From NCBI GenBank assembly GCA_037783545.1, contig JBBELK010000327.1:62001-126000 (forward strand): 64,000 nucleotides of DNA. The letters run 5' to 3'. Made by a program: the position numbers and the translations under genes. This document shows, piece by piece, positions 39,001-50,183 of the stretch. Origin of the DNA: Henricia sp. BOLD:AAB3569 (Eukaryota > Echinodermata > Asteroidea > Spinulosida > Echinasteridae). The notes below the pieces were generated by a model that worked only from the letters and a program-made list of their open reading frames with translations, was not told where the DNA came from and did no database searches. Numbering within the stretch: the first letter of the stretch is position 1; the number at the start of each line of letters is the position of its first letter.

Positions 39001-41630
39001 ACAAGTGCGGAATATATACAGTTTGGAGCATGCAAAATTTGAAGTTGGTTGGAAAATTCCTTGATTTCCAAATTTGCCGGCATTTGGGACACACTTTGAC
39101 CTAATTCCCGTCACAATCTAGGGTGAGTCAACGGCCGTACAAATGTACACCAGCGCGGCGCATGCGCAGGGTGTCCCAACAGCCACGGTTAGGGGAATAA
39201 CCACGCAGCCGAGCTCCGTTTTCCCTAAACTCTGAAATTTCTCCGTCATTTCCCAACGAAAATCTGTCAATTTTGCATGACAAGTGCGGAATATATACAG
39301 TTTGGAGCATGAACAATTTGAAGTTGGTTGGAAAATTCCTTGATTTCCAAAATTGCCGGCATTTGGGACACACTTGACCTAATTCCCGTCACAATCTGGG
39401 GTGAGTCAACGGCCGTACAAATGTACACCAGCGCGGCGCATGCGCAGGGTATCCCAACAGCCACGGTTAGGGGAATAACCACGCAGCCGAGCTCCGTTTT
39501 CCCTAAACTCTGAAATTTCTCCGTCATTTCCCAGCGAAAATCTGTCAATTTTGCATGACAAGTGCGGAATATATACAGTTTGGAGCATGCAAAATTTGAA
39601 GTTGGTTGGAAATTCCTTGATTTCCAAATTTGCCGGCATTTGGGACACACTTTGACCTAATTCCCGTCACAATCTAGGGTGAGTCAACGGCCGTAAAAAT
39701 GTACACTAGCGCGGCGCATGCGCAGGGTGTCCCAACAGCCACGGTTAGGGGAATAACCACGCAGCCGAGCTCCGTTTTCCCTAAACTCTGAAATTTCTCC
39801 GTCATTTCCAGCGAAAATCTGTCAATTTTGCATGGCAAGTGCGGAATATATACAATTTGGAGCATGCAAAATTTGAAGTTGGTTGGAAAATTCCTTTATT
39901 TCCAAATTTGCCGGCATTTGGGACACACTTTGACCTAATTCCCGTCACAATCTGGGGTGAGTCAACGGCCGTACAAATGTACACCAGCGCGGCGCATGCG
40001 CAGGGTGTCCCAACAGCCACGGTTAGGGGAATAACCACGCAGCCGAGCTCCGTTTTTCCCTAAACTCTGAAATTTCTCCGTCATTTCCCAGCGAAAATCT
40101 GTCAATTTTGCATGACAAGTGCGGAATATATACAGTTTGGAGCATGCAAAATTTGAAGTTGGTTGGAAAATTCCTTGATTTCCAAATTTGCCGGCATTTG
40201 GGACACACTTTGACCTAATTCCCGTCACAATCTAGGGTGAGTCAACGGCCGTACAAATGTACACCAGCGCGGCGCATGCGCAGGGTGTCCCAACAGCCAC
40301 GGTTAGGGGAATAACCACGCAGCCGAGCTCCGTTTTCCCTAAACTCTGAAATTTCTCCGTCATTTCCCAACGAAAATCTGTCAATTTTGCATGACAAGTG
40401 CGGAATATATACAGTTTGGAGCATGAACAATTTGAAGTTGGTTGGAAAATTCCTTGATTTCCAAAATTGCCGGCATTTGGGACACACTTTGACCTAATTC
40501 CCGTCACAATCTGGGGTGAGTCAACGGCCGTACAAATGTACACCAGCGCGGCGCATGCGCAGGGTATCCCAACAGCCACGGTTAGGGGAATAACCACGCA
40601 GCCGAGCTCCGTTTTCCCTAAACTCTGAAATTTCTCCGTCATTTCCCAGCGAAAATCTGTCAATTTTGCATGACAAGTGCGGAATATATACAGTTTGGAG
40701 CATGCAAAATTTGAAGTTGGTTGGAAAATTCCTTGATTTCCAAATTTGCCGGCATTTGGGACACACTTTGACCTAATTCCCGTCACAATCTAGGGTGAGT
40801 CAACGGCCGTAAAAATGTACACTAGCGCGGCGCATGCGCAGGGTGTCCCAACAGCCACGGTTAGGGGAATAACCACGCAGCCGAGCTCCGTTTTCCCTAA
40901 ACTCTGAAATTTCTCCGTCATTTCCCAGCGAAAATCTGTCAATTTTGCATGACAAGTGCGGAATATATACAGTTTGGAGCATGCAAAATTTGAAGTTGGT
41001 TGGAAAATTCCTTGATTTCCAAATTTGCCGGCATTTGGGACACACTTTGACCTAATTCCCGTCACAATCTGGGGTGAGTCAACGGCCGTACAAATGTACA
41101 CCAGCGCAGCGCAGGGTGTCCCAACAGCCACGGTTAGGGGAATAACCACGTAGCCGAGCTCCGTTTTCCCTAAACTCTGAAATTTCTCCGTCATTTCCCA
41201 GCGAAAATCTGTCAATTTTGCATGACAAGTGCGGAATATATACAGTTTGGAGCATGCAAAATTTGAAGTTGGTTGGAAAATTCCTTGATTTCCAAATTTG
41301 CCGGCATTTGGGACACACTTTGACCTAATTCCCGTCACAATCTGGGGTGAGTCAACGGCCGTACAAATGTACACCAGCGAGGCGCATGCGCAGGGTGTCC
41401 CAACAGCCACGGTTAGGGGAATAACCACGCAGCCGAGCTCCGTTTTCCCTAAACTCCGAAATTTCTCCGTCATTTCCCAACGAGAATCTGTCAATTTTGC
41501 ATGACAAGTGCGGAATATATACAGTTTGGAGCATGCAAAATTTGAAGTTGGTTTGAAAATTCCTTGATTTCCAAATTTGCCGGCATTTGGGACACACTTT
41601 GACCTAATTCCCGTCACAATCTGGGGTGAG
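33031..41630 (+). repeat. ~3.33-kb dodecameric HOR, about 2.6 copies
   Basis: Markers recur 3329-3331 bp apart: GCATGGCAAG at 33173, 36502 and 39831, and again at 35387 and 38718; the GAACAATTTG/CCAAAATTGCC monomer at 33583, 36913 and 40242; the ACGTAGCCGAG monomer at 34420, 37750 and 41079; GCGCAGTGTGTCC near 35003, 38335 and 41663; TTTTTCCGGCTTTT near 35192 and 38523. Twelve monomers of mixed 273/279 length make up a unit. The third copy is cut short near 41.6 kb, where the heptamer family starts. A few one-base indels differ between copies (ACACTTGACC near 36044 and 39370). Confidence 0.9.
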
Positions 41631-43564
41631 TCAACGGCCGTACAAATGTACACCAGCGCGGCGCAGTGTGTCCCAACAGCCACGGTTAGGGGAATAACCA
41701 CGCAGCCGAGCTCCGTTTTCCCTAAACTCTGAAATTTCTCCGTCATTTCCCAGCGAAAATCTGTCAATTTGGCATGACAAGTGCGGAATATATACAGTTT
41801 GGAGCATGCAAAATTTGAAGTTGGTTGGAAAATTCCTTGATTTCCAAATTTGCCGGCATTTGGGACACACTTTGACCTAATTCCCGTCACAATCTGGGGT
41901 GAATCAACGGCCGTACAAAGGTACACCAGCGCGGCGCAGGGTGTCCCAACAGCCACGGTTAGGGGATTAACCACGCAGCCGAGCTCCGTTTTCCCTAAAC
42001 TCTGAAATTTCTCCGTCATTTCCCAGCGAAAATCTGTCAATTTTGCATGACAAGTGCGGAATATATACAGTTTGGAGCATGCAAAATTTGAAGTTGGTTG
42101 GAAAATTCCTTGATTTCCAAATTTGCCGGCATTTGGGACACACTTTGACCTAATTCCCGTCACAATCTGGGGTGAGTCAACGGCCGTACAAATGTACACC
42201 AGCGCGGCGCATGCGCAGGGTGTCCCAACAGCCACGGTTAGGGGAATAACCACGCAGCCGAGCTCCGTTTTCCCTAAACTCTGAAATTTCTCCGTCATTT
42301 CCCAGCGAAAATCTGTCAATTTTGCATGACAAGTGCGGAATATATACAGTTTGGAGCATGCAAAATTTGAAGTTGGTTGGAAAATTCCTTGATTTCCAAA
42401 TTTGCCGGCATTTGGGACACACTTTGACCTAATTCCCGTCACAATCTGGGGTGAGTCAACGGCCGTACAAATGTACACCAGCGCGGCGCATGCGCAGGGT
42501 GTCCCAACAGCCACGGTTAGGGGAATAACCACGCAGCCGAGCTCCGTTTTCCCTAAACTCTGAAATTTTTCCGTCATTTCCCAGCGAAAATCTGTCAATT
42601 TTGCATGACAAGTGCGGAATATATACAGTTTGGAGCATGCAAAATTTGAAGTTGGTTGGAAAATTCCTTGATTTCCAAATTTGCCGGCATTTGGGACACA
42701 CTTTGACCTAATTCCCGTCACAATCTGGGGTGAGTCAACGGCCGTACAAATGTACACCAGCGCGGCGCAGGGTGTCCCAACAGCCACGGTTAGGGGAATA
42801 ACCACGCAGCCGAGCTCCGTTTTCCCTAAACTCTGAAATTTCTCCGTCATTTCCCAGCGAAAATCTGTCAATTTTGCATGACAAGTGCGGAATATATACA
42901 GTTTGGAGCATGCCAAATTTGAAGTTGGTTGGAAAATTCCTTGATTTCCAAAATTGCCGGCATTTGGGACACACTTTGACCTAATTCCCGTCACAATCTG
43001 GGGTGAGTCAACGGCCGTACAAATGTACACCAGCGCGGCGCATGCGCAGGGTATCCCAACAGCCACGGTTAGGGGAATAACCACGCAGCCGAGCTCCGTT
43101 TTCCCTAAACTCTGGAATTTCTCCGTCATTTCACAGCGAAAATCTGTCAATTTTGCATGACAAGTGCGGAATATATACAGTTTGGAGCATGCAAAATTTG
43201 AAGTTGGTTGGAAAATTCCTTGATTTCCAAATTTGCCGGCATTTGGGACACACTTTGACCTAATTCCCGTCACAATCTAGGGTGAGTCAACGGCCGTAAA
43301 ATGTACACTAGCGCGGCGCATGCGCAGGGTGTCCCAACAGCCACGGTTAGGGGAATAACCACGCAGCCGAGCTCCGTTTTCCCTAAACTCTGAAATTTCT
43401 CCGTCATTTCCCAGCGAAAATCTGTCAATTTTGCATGACAAGTGCGGAATATATACAGTTTGGAGCATGCAAAATTTGAAGTTGGTTTGAAAATTCCTTG
43501 ATTTCCAAATTTGCCGGCATTTGGGACACACTTTGACCTAATTCCCGTCACAATCTGGGGTGAG
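41631..43564 (+). repeat. ~1.93-kb heptameric HOR, copy 1
   Basis: Seven monomers carry a specific series: GCGCAGTGTG with TTGGCATGAC; TGAATCA with AAAGGTAC and GGGGATTAACC; a plain 279-bp copy; GAAATTTTTCCG; GCATGCCAAATTTG with CCAAAATTGCC; GGGTATCCC with CTCTGGAATTTC and TTTCACAGCG; and TCTAGGGTGAG with TACACTAGCG. The same series follows immediately in the next feature. Confidence 0.9.
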
Positions 43565-45498
43565 TCAACGGCCGTACAAATGTACACCAGCGCGGCGCAG
43601 TGTGTCCCAACAGCCACGGTTAGGGGAATAACCACGCAGCCGAGCTCCGTTTTCCCTAAACTCTGAAATTTCTCCGTCATTTCCCAGCGAAAATCTGTCA
43701 ATTTGGCATGACAAGTGCGGAATATATACAGTTTGGAGCATGCAAAATTTGAAGTTGGTTGGAAAATTCCTTGATTTCCAAATTTGCCGGCATTTGGGAC
43801 ACACTTTGACCTAATTCCCGTCACAATCTGGGGTGAATCAACGGCCGTACAAAGGTACACCAGCGCGGCGCAGGGTGTCCCAACAGCCACGGTTAGGGGA
43901 TTAACCACGCAGCCGAGCTCCGTTTTCCCTAAACTCTGAAATTTCTCCGTCATTTCCCAGCGAAAATCTGTCAATTTTGCATGACAAGTGCGGAATATAT
44001 ACAGTTTGGAGCATGCAAAATTTGAAGTTGGTTGGAAAATTCCTTGATTTCCAAATTTGCCGGCATTTGGGACACACTTTGACCTAATTCCCGTCACAAT
44101 CTGGGGTGAGTCAACGGCCGTACAAATGTACACCAGCGCGGCGCATGCGCAGGGTGTCCCAACAGCCACGGTTAGGGGAATAACCACGCAGCCGAGCTCC
44201 GTTTTCCCTAAACTCTGAAATTTCTCCGTCATTTCCCAGCGAAAATCTGTCAATTTTGCATGACAAGTGCGGAATATATACAGTTTGGAGCATGCAAAAT
44301 TTGAAGTTGGTTGGAAAATTCCTTGATTTCCAAATTTGCCGGCATTTGGGACACACTTTGACCTAATTCCCGTCACAATCTGGGGTGAGTCAACGGCCGT
44401 ACAAATGTACACCAGCGCGGCGCATGCGCAGGGTGTCCCAACAGCCACGGTTAGGGAATAACCACGCAGCCGAGCTCCGTTTTCCCTAAACTCTGAAATT
44501 TTTCCGTCATTTCCCAGCGAAAATCTGTCAATTTTGCATGACAAGTGCGGAATATATACAGTTTGGAGCATGCAAAATTTGAAGTTGGTTGGAAAATTCC
44601 TTGATTTCCAAATTTGCCGGCATTTGGGACACACTTTGACCTAATTCCCGTCACAATCTGGGGTGAGTCAACGGCCGTACAAATGTACACCAGCGCGGCG
44701 CAGGGTGTCCCAACAGCCACGGTTAGGGGAATAACCACGCAGCCGAGCTCCGTTTTCCCTAAACTCTGAAATTTCTCCGTCATTTCCCAGCGAAAATCTG
44801 TCAATTTTGCATGACAAGTGCGGAATATATACAGTTTGGAGCATGCCAAATTTGAAGTTGGTTGGAAAATTCCTTGATTTCCAAAATTGCCGGCATTTGG
44901 GACACACTTTGACCTAATTCCCGTCACAATCTGGGGTGAGTCAACGGCCGTACAAATGTACACCAGCGCGGCGCATGCGCAGGGTATCCCAACAGCCACG
45001 GTTAGGGGAATAACCACGCAGCCGAGCTCCGTTTTCCCTAAACTCTGGAATTTCTCCGTCATTTCACAGCGAAAATCTGTCAATTTTGCATGACAAGTGC
45101 GGAATATATACAGTTTGGAGCATGCAAAATTTGAAGTTGGTTGGAAAATTCCTTGATTTCCAAATTTGCCGGCATTTGGGACACACTTTGACCTAATTCC
45201 CGTCACAATCTAGGGTGAGTCAACGGCCGTAAAAATGTACACTAGCGCGGCGCATGCGCAGGGTGTCCCAACAGCCACGGTTAGGGGAATAACCACGCAG
45301 CCGAGCTCCGTTTTCCCTAAACTCTGAAATTTCTCCGTCATTTCCCAGCGAAAATCTGTCAATTTTGCATGACAAGTGCGGAATATATACAGTTTGGAGC
45401 ATGCAAAATTTGAAGTTGGTTGGAAAATTCCTTGATTTCCAAATTTGCCGGCATTTGGGACACACTTTGACCTAATTCCCGTCACAATCTGGGGTGAG
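43565..45498 (+). repeat. ~1.93-kb heptameric HOR, copy 2
   Basis: The seven-monomer series of the preceding unit repeats with an offset of 1933-1934 bp (41631/43565, 42177/44111, 42735/44668). It ends in the TCTAGGGTGAG/TACACTAGCG monomer at 45220. The last monomers differ in their second half: the first copy has GGTTTGAAAATTCC while this one has the usual GGTTGGAAAATTCC. This places the exchange point inside that monomer, about 43.4 and 45.4 kb. Confidence 0.9.
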
Positions 45499-48253
45499 TC
45501 AACGGCCGTACAAATGTACACCAGCGCAGCGCAGGGTGTCCCAACAGCCACGGTTAGGGGAATAACCACGTAGCCGAGCTCCGTTTTCCCTAAACTCTGA
45601 AATTTCTCCGTCATTTCCCAGCGAAAATCTGTCAATTTTGCATGACAAGTGCGGAATATATACAGTTTGGAGCATGCAAAATTTGAAGTTGGTTGGAAAA
45701 TTCCTTGATTTCCAAATTTGCCGGCATTTGGGACACACTTTGACCTAATTCCCGTCACAATCTGGGGTGAGTCAACGGCCGTACAAATGTACACCAGCGC
45801 GGCGCATGCGCAGGGTGTCCCAACAGCCACGGTTAGGGGAATAACCACGCAGCCGAGCTCCGTTTTCCCTAAACTCTGAAATTTCTCCGTCATTTACCAG
45901 CGAAAATCTGTCAATTTTGCATGACAAGTGCGGAATATATACAGTTTGGAGCATGCACAATTTGAAGTTGGTTGGAAAATTCCTTGATTTCCAAATTTGC
46001 CGGCATTTAGGACACACTTTGACCTAATTCCCGTCACAATCAGGGGTCAACGGCCGTACAAATGTACACCAGCGCGGCGCAGGGTGTCCCAACAGCCACG
46101 GTTAGGGGAATAACCACGCAGCCGAGCTCCGTTTTCCCTAAACTCTGAAATTTCTCCGTCATTTCCCAGCGAAAATCTGTCAATTTTGCATGACAAGTGC
46201 GGAATATATACAGTTTGGAGCATGCAAAATTTGAAGTTGGTTGGAAAATTCCTTGATTTCCAAATTTGCCGGCATTTGGGACACACTTTGACCTAATTCC
46301 CGTCACAATCTGGGGTGAGTCAACGGCCGTACAAATGTACACCAGCGCGGCGCAGGGTGTCCCAACAGCCACGGTTAGGGGAATAACCACGCAGCCGAGC
46401 TCCGTTTTCCCTAAACTCTGAAATTTCTCCGTCATTTCCCAGCGAAAATCTGTCAATTTTGCATGACAAGTGCGGAATATATACAGTTTGGAGCATGCAA
46501 AATTTGAAGTTGGTTGGAAAATTCCTTGATTTCCAAATTTGCCGGCATTTGGGACACACTTTGACCTAATTCTCGTCACAATCTGGGGTGAGTCAACGGC
46601 CGTACAAATGTACACCAGCGCGGCGCAGGGTGTCCCAACAGCCACGGTTAGGGGAATAACCACGCAGCCGAGCTCCGTTTTCCCTAAACTCTGAAATTTC
46701 TCCGTCATTTCCCAGCGAAAATCTGTCAATTTTGCATGACAAGTGCGGAATATATACAGTTTGGAGCATGCAAAATTTGAAGTTGGTTGGAAAATTCCTT
46801 GATTTCCAAATTTGCCGGCATTTGGGACACACTTTGACCTAATTCCCGTCACAATCTAGGGTGAGTCAACGGCCGTACAAATGTACACCAGCGCGGCGCA
46901 TGCGCAGGGTGTCCCAACAGCCACGGTTAGGGGAATAACCACGCAGCCGAGCTCCGTTTTCCCTAAACTCTGAAATTTCTCCGTCATTTCCCAACGAAAA
47001 TCTGTCAATTTTGCATGACAAGTGCGGAATATATACAGTTTGGAGCATGAACAATTTGAAGTTGGTTGGAAAATTCCTTGATTTCCAAAATTGCCGGCAT
47101 TTGGGACACACTTTGACCTAATTCCCGTCACAATCTGGGGTGAGTCAACGGCCGTACAAATGTACACCAGCGCGGCGCATGCGCAGGGTATCCCAACAGC
47201 CACGGTTAGGGGAATAACCACGCAGCCGAGCTCCGTTTTCCCTAAACTCTGAAATTTCTCCGTCATTTCCCAGCGAAAATCTGTCAATTTTGCATGACAA
47301 GTGCGGAATATATACAGTTTGGAGCATGCAAAATTTGAAGTTGGTTGGAAAATTCCTTGATTTCCAAATTTGCCGGCATTTGGGACACACTTTGACCTAA
47401 TTCCCGTCACAATCTAGGGTGAGTCAACGGCCGTAAAAATGTACACTAGCGCGGCGCATGCGCAGGGTGTCCCAACAGCCACGGTTAGGGGAATAACCAC
47501 GCAGCCGAGCTCCGTTTTCCCTAAACTCTGAAATTTCTCCGTCATTTCCCAGCGAAAATCTGTCAATTTTGCATGACAAGTGCGGAATATATACAGTTTG
47601 GAGCATGCAAAATTTGAAGTTGGTTGGAAAATTCCTTGATTTCCAAATTTGCCGGCATTTGGGACACACTTTGACCTAATTCCCGTCACAATCTGGGTGA
47701 GTCAACGGCCGTACAAATGTACACCAGCGCAGCGCAGGGTGTCCCAACAGCCACGGTTAGGGGAATAACCACGTAGCCGAGCTCCGTTTTCCCTAAACTC
47801 TGAAATTTCTCCGTCATTTCCCAGCGAAAATCTGTCAATTTTGCATGACAAGTGCGGAATATATACAGTTTGGAGCATGCAAAATTTGAAGTTGGTTGGA
47901 AAATTCCTTGATTTCCAAATTTGCCGGCATTTGGGACACACTTTGACCTAATTCCCGTCACAATCTGGGGTGAGTCAACGGCGGTACAAATGTACACCAG
48001 CGCGGCGCATGCGCAGGGTGTCCCAACAGCCACGGTTAGGGGAATAACCACGCAGCCGAGCTCCGTTTTCCCTCAACTCTGAAATTTCTCCGTCATTTCC
48101 CAACGAGAATCTGTCAATTTTGCATGACAAGTGCGGAATATATACAGTTTGGAGCATGCAAAATTTGAAGTTGGTTTGAAAATTCCTTGATTTCCAAATT
48201 TGCCGGCATTTGGGACACACTTTGACCTAATTCCCGTCACAATCTGGGGTGAG
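45499..48253 (+). repeat. Satellite segment mixing dodecamer-family and plain monomers
   Basis: This contains an ACGTAGCCGAG monomer (45499), a copy with GCACAATTTG (45772), a shortened phase point CAGGGGTCAACGG near 46044 that lacks four bases, and three 273-bp monomers in a row (46047, 46320 and 46593). Then a run resembling part of the 33-41 kb dodecamer follows: GAACAATTTG at 46866, GGGTATCCC at 47145, TACACTAGCG at 47424 and ACGTAGCCGAG at 47702. It looks like a fragment of the dodecamer inserted between heptamer copies by exchange. Confidence 0.75.
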
Positions 48254-50183
48254 TCAACGGCCGTACAAATGAACACCAGCGCGGCGCAGTGTGTCCCAAC
48301 AGCCACGGTTAGGGGAATAACCACGCAGCCGAGCTCCGTTTTCCCTAAACTCTGAAATTTCTCCGTCATTTCCCAGCGAAAATCTGTCAATTTTGCATGA
48401 CAAGTGCGGAATATATACAGTTTGGAGCATGCAAAATTTGAAGTTGGTTGGAAAATTCCTTGATTTCCAAATTTGCCGGCATTTGGGACACACTTTGACC
48501 TAATTCCCGTCACAATCTGGGGTGAATCAACGGCCGTACAAATGTACACCAGCGCGGCGCAGGGTGTCCCAACAGCCACGGTTAGGGGATTAACCACGCA
48601 GCCGAGCTCCGTTTTCCCTAAACTCTGAAATTTCTCCGTCATTTCCCAGCGAAAATCTGTCAATTTTGCATGACAAGTGCGGAATATATACAGTTTGGAG
48701 CATGCAAAATTTGAAGTTGGTTGGAAAATTCCTTGATTTCCAAATTTGCCGGCATTTGGGACACACTTTGACCTAATTTCCGTCACAATCTGGGGTGAGT
48801 CAACGGCCGTACAAATGTACACCAGCGCGGCGCATGCGCAGGGTGTCCCAACAGCCACGGTTAGGGGAATAACCACGCAGCCGAGCTCCGTTTTCCCTAA
48901 ACTCTGAAATTTCTCCGTCATTTCCCAGCGAAAATCTGTCAATTTTGCATGACAAGTGCGGAATATATACAGTTTGGAGCATGCAAAATTTGAAGTTGGT
49001 TGGAAAATTCCTTGATTTCCAAATTTGCCGGCATTTGGGACACACTTTGACCTAATTCCCGTCACAATCTGGGGTGAGTCAACGGCCGTACAAATGTACA
49101 CCAGCGCGGCGCAGCGGTGTCCCAACAGCCACGGTTAGGGGAATAACCACGCAGCCGAGCTCCGTTTTCCCTAAACTCTGAAATTTTTCCGTCATTTCCC
49201 AGCGAAAATCTGTCAATTTTGCATGACAAGTGCGGAATATATACAGTTTGGAGCATGCAAAATTTGAAGTTGGTTGGAAAATTCCTTGATTTCCAAATTT
49301 GCCGGCATTTGGGACACACTTTGACCTAATTCCCGTCACAATCTGGGGTGAGTCAACGGCCGTACAAATGTACACCAGCGCGGCGCAGGGTGTCCCAACA
49401 GCCACGGTTAGGGGAATAACCACGCAGCCGAGCTCCGTTTTCCCTAAACTCTGAAATTTCTCCGTCATTTCCCAGCGAAAATCTGTCAATTTTGCATGAC
49501 AAGTGCGGAATATATACAGTTTGGAGCATGCCAAATTTGAAGTTGGTTGGAAAATTCCTTGATTTCCAAAATTGCCGGCATTTGGGACACACTTTGACCT
49601 AATTCCCGTCACAATCTGGGGTGAGTCAACGGCCGTACAAATGTACACCAGCGCGGCGCATGCGCAGGGTATCCCAACAGCCACGGTTAGGGGAATAACC
49701 ACGCAGCCGAGCTCCGTTTTCCCTAAACTCTGAAATTTCTCCGTCATTTCACAGCGAAAATCTGTCAATTTTGCATGACAAGTGCGGAATATATACAGTT
49801 TGGAGCATGCAAAATTTGAAGTTGGTTGGAAAATTCCTTGATTTCCAAATTTGCCGGCATTTGGGACACACTTTGACCTAATTCCCGTCACAATCTAGGG
49901 TGAGTCAACGGCCGTAAAAATGTACACTAGCGCGGCGCATGCGCAGGGTGTCCCAACAGCCACGGTTAGGGGAATAACCACGCAGCCGAGCTCCGTTTTC
50001 CCTAAACTCTGAAATTTCTCCGTCATTTTCCAGCGAAAATCTGTCAATTTTGCATGACAAGTGCGGAATATATACAGTTTGGAGCATGCAAAATTTGAAG
50101 TTGGTTGGAAAATTCCTTGATTTCCAAATTTGCCGGCATTTGGGACACACTTTGACCTAATTCCCGTCACAATCTGGGGTGAG
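48254..50183 (+). repeat. ~1.93-kb heptameric HOR, copy 3 (diverged, not adjacent)
   Basis: The heptamer series returns: GCGCAGTGTG at 48254, TGAATCA and GGGGATTAACC near 48531-48592, GAAATTTTTCCG near 49185, GCATGCCAAATTTG near 49530, GGGTATCCC with TTTCACAGCG near 49670-49751, and TCTAGGGTGAG/TACACTAGCG at 49905. It lacks the TTGGCATGAC, AAAGGTAC and CTCTGGAATTTC changes shared by copies 1 and 2, so it branched off before those two duplicated. Its GC box near 49113 reads GCGCAGCGGTG in place of the 279-type box. Confidence 0.85.
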
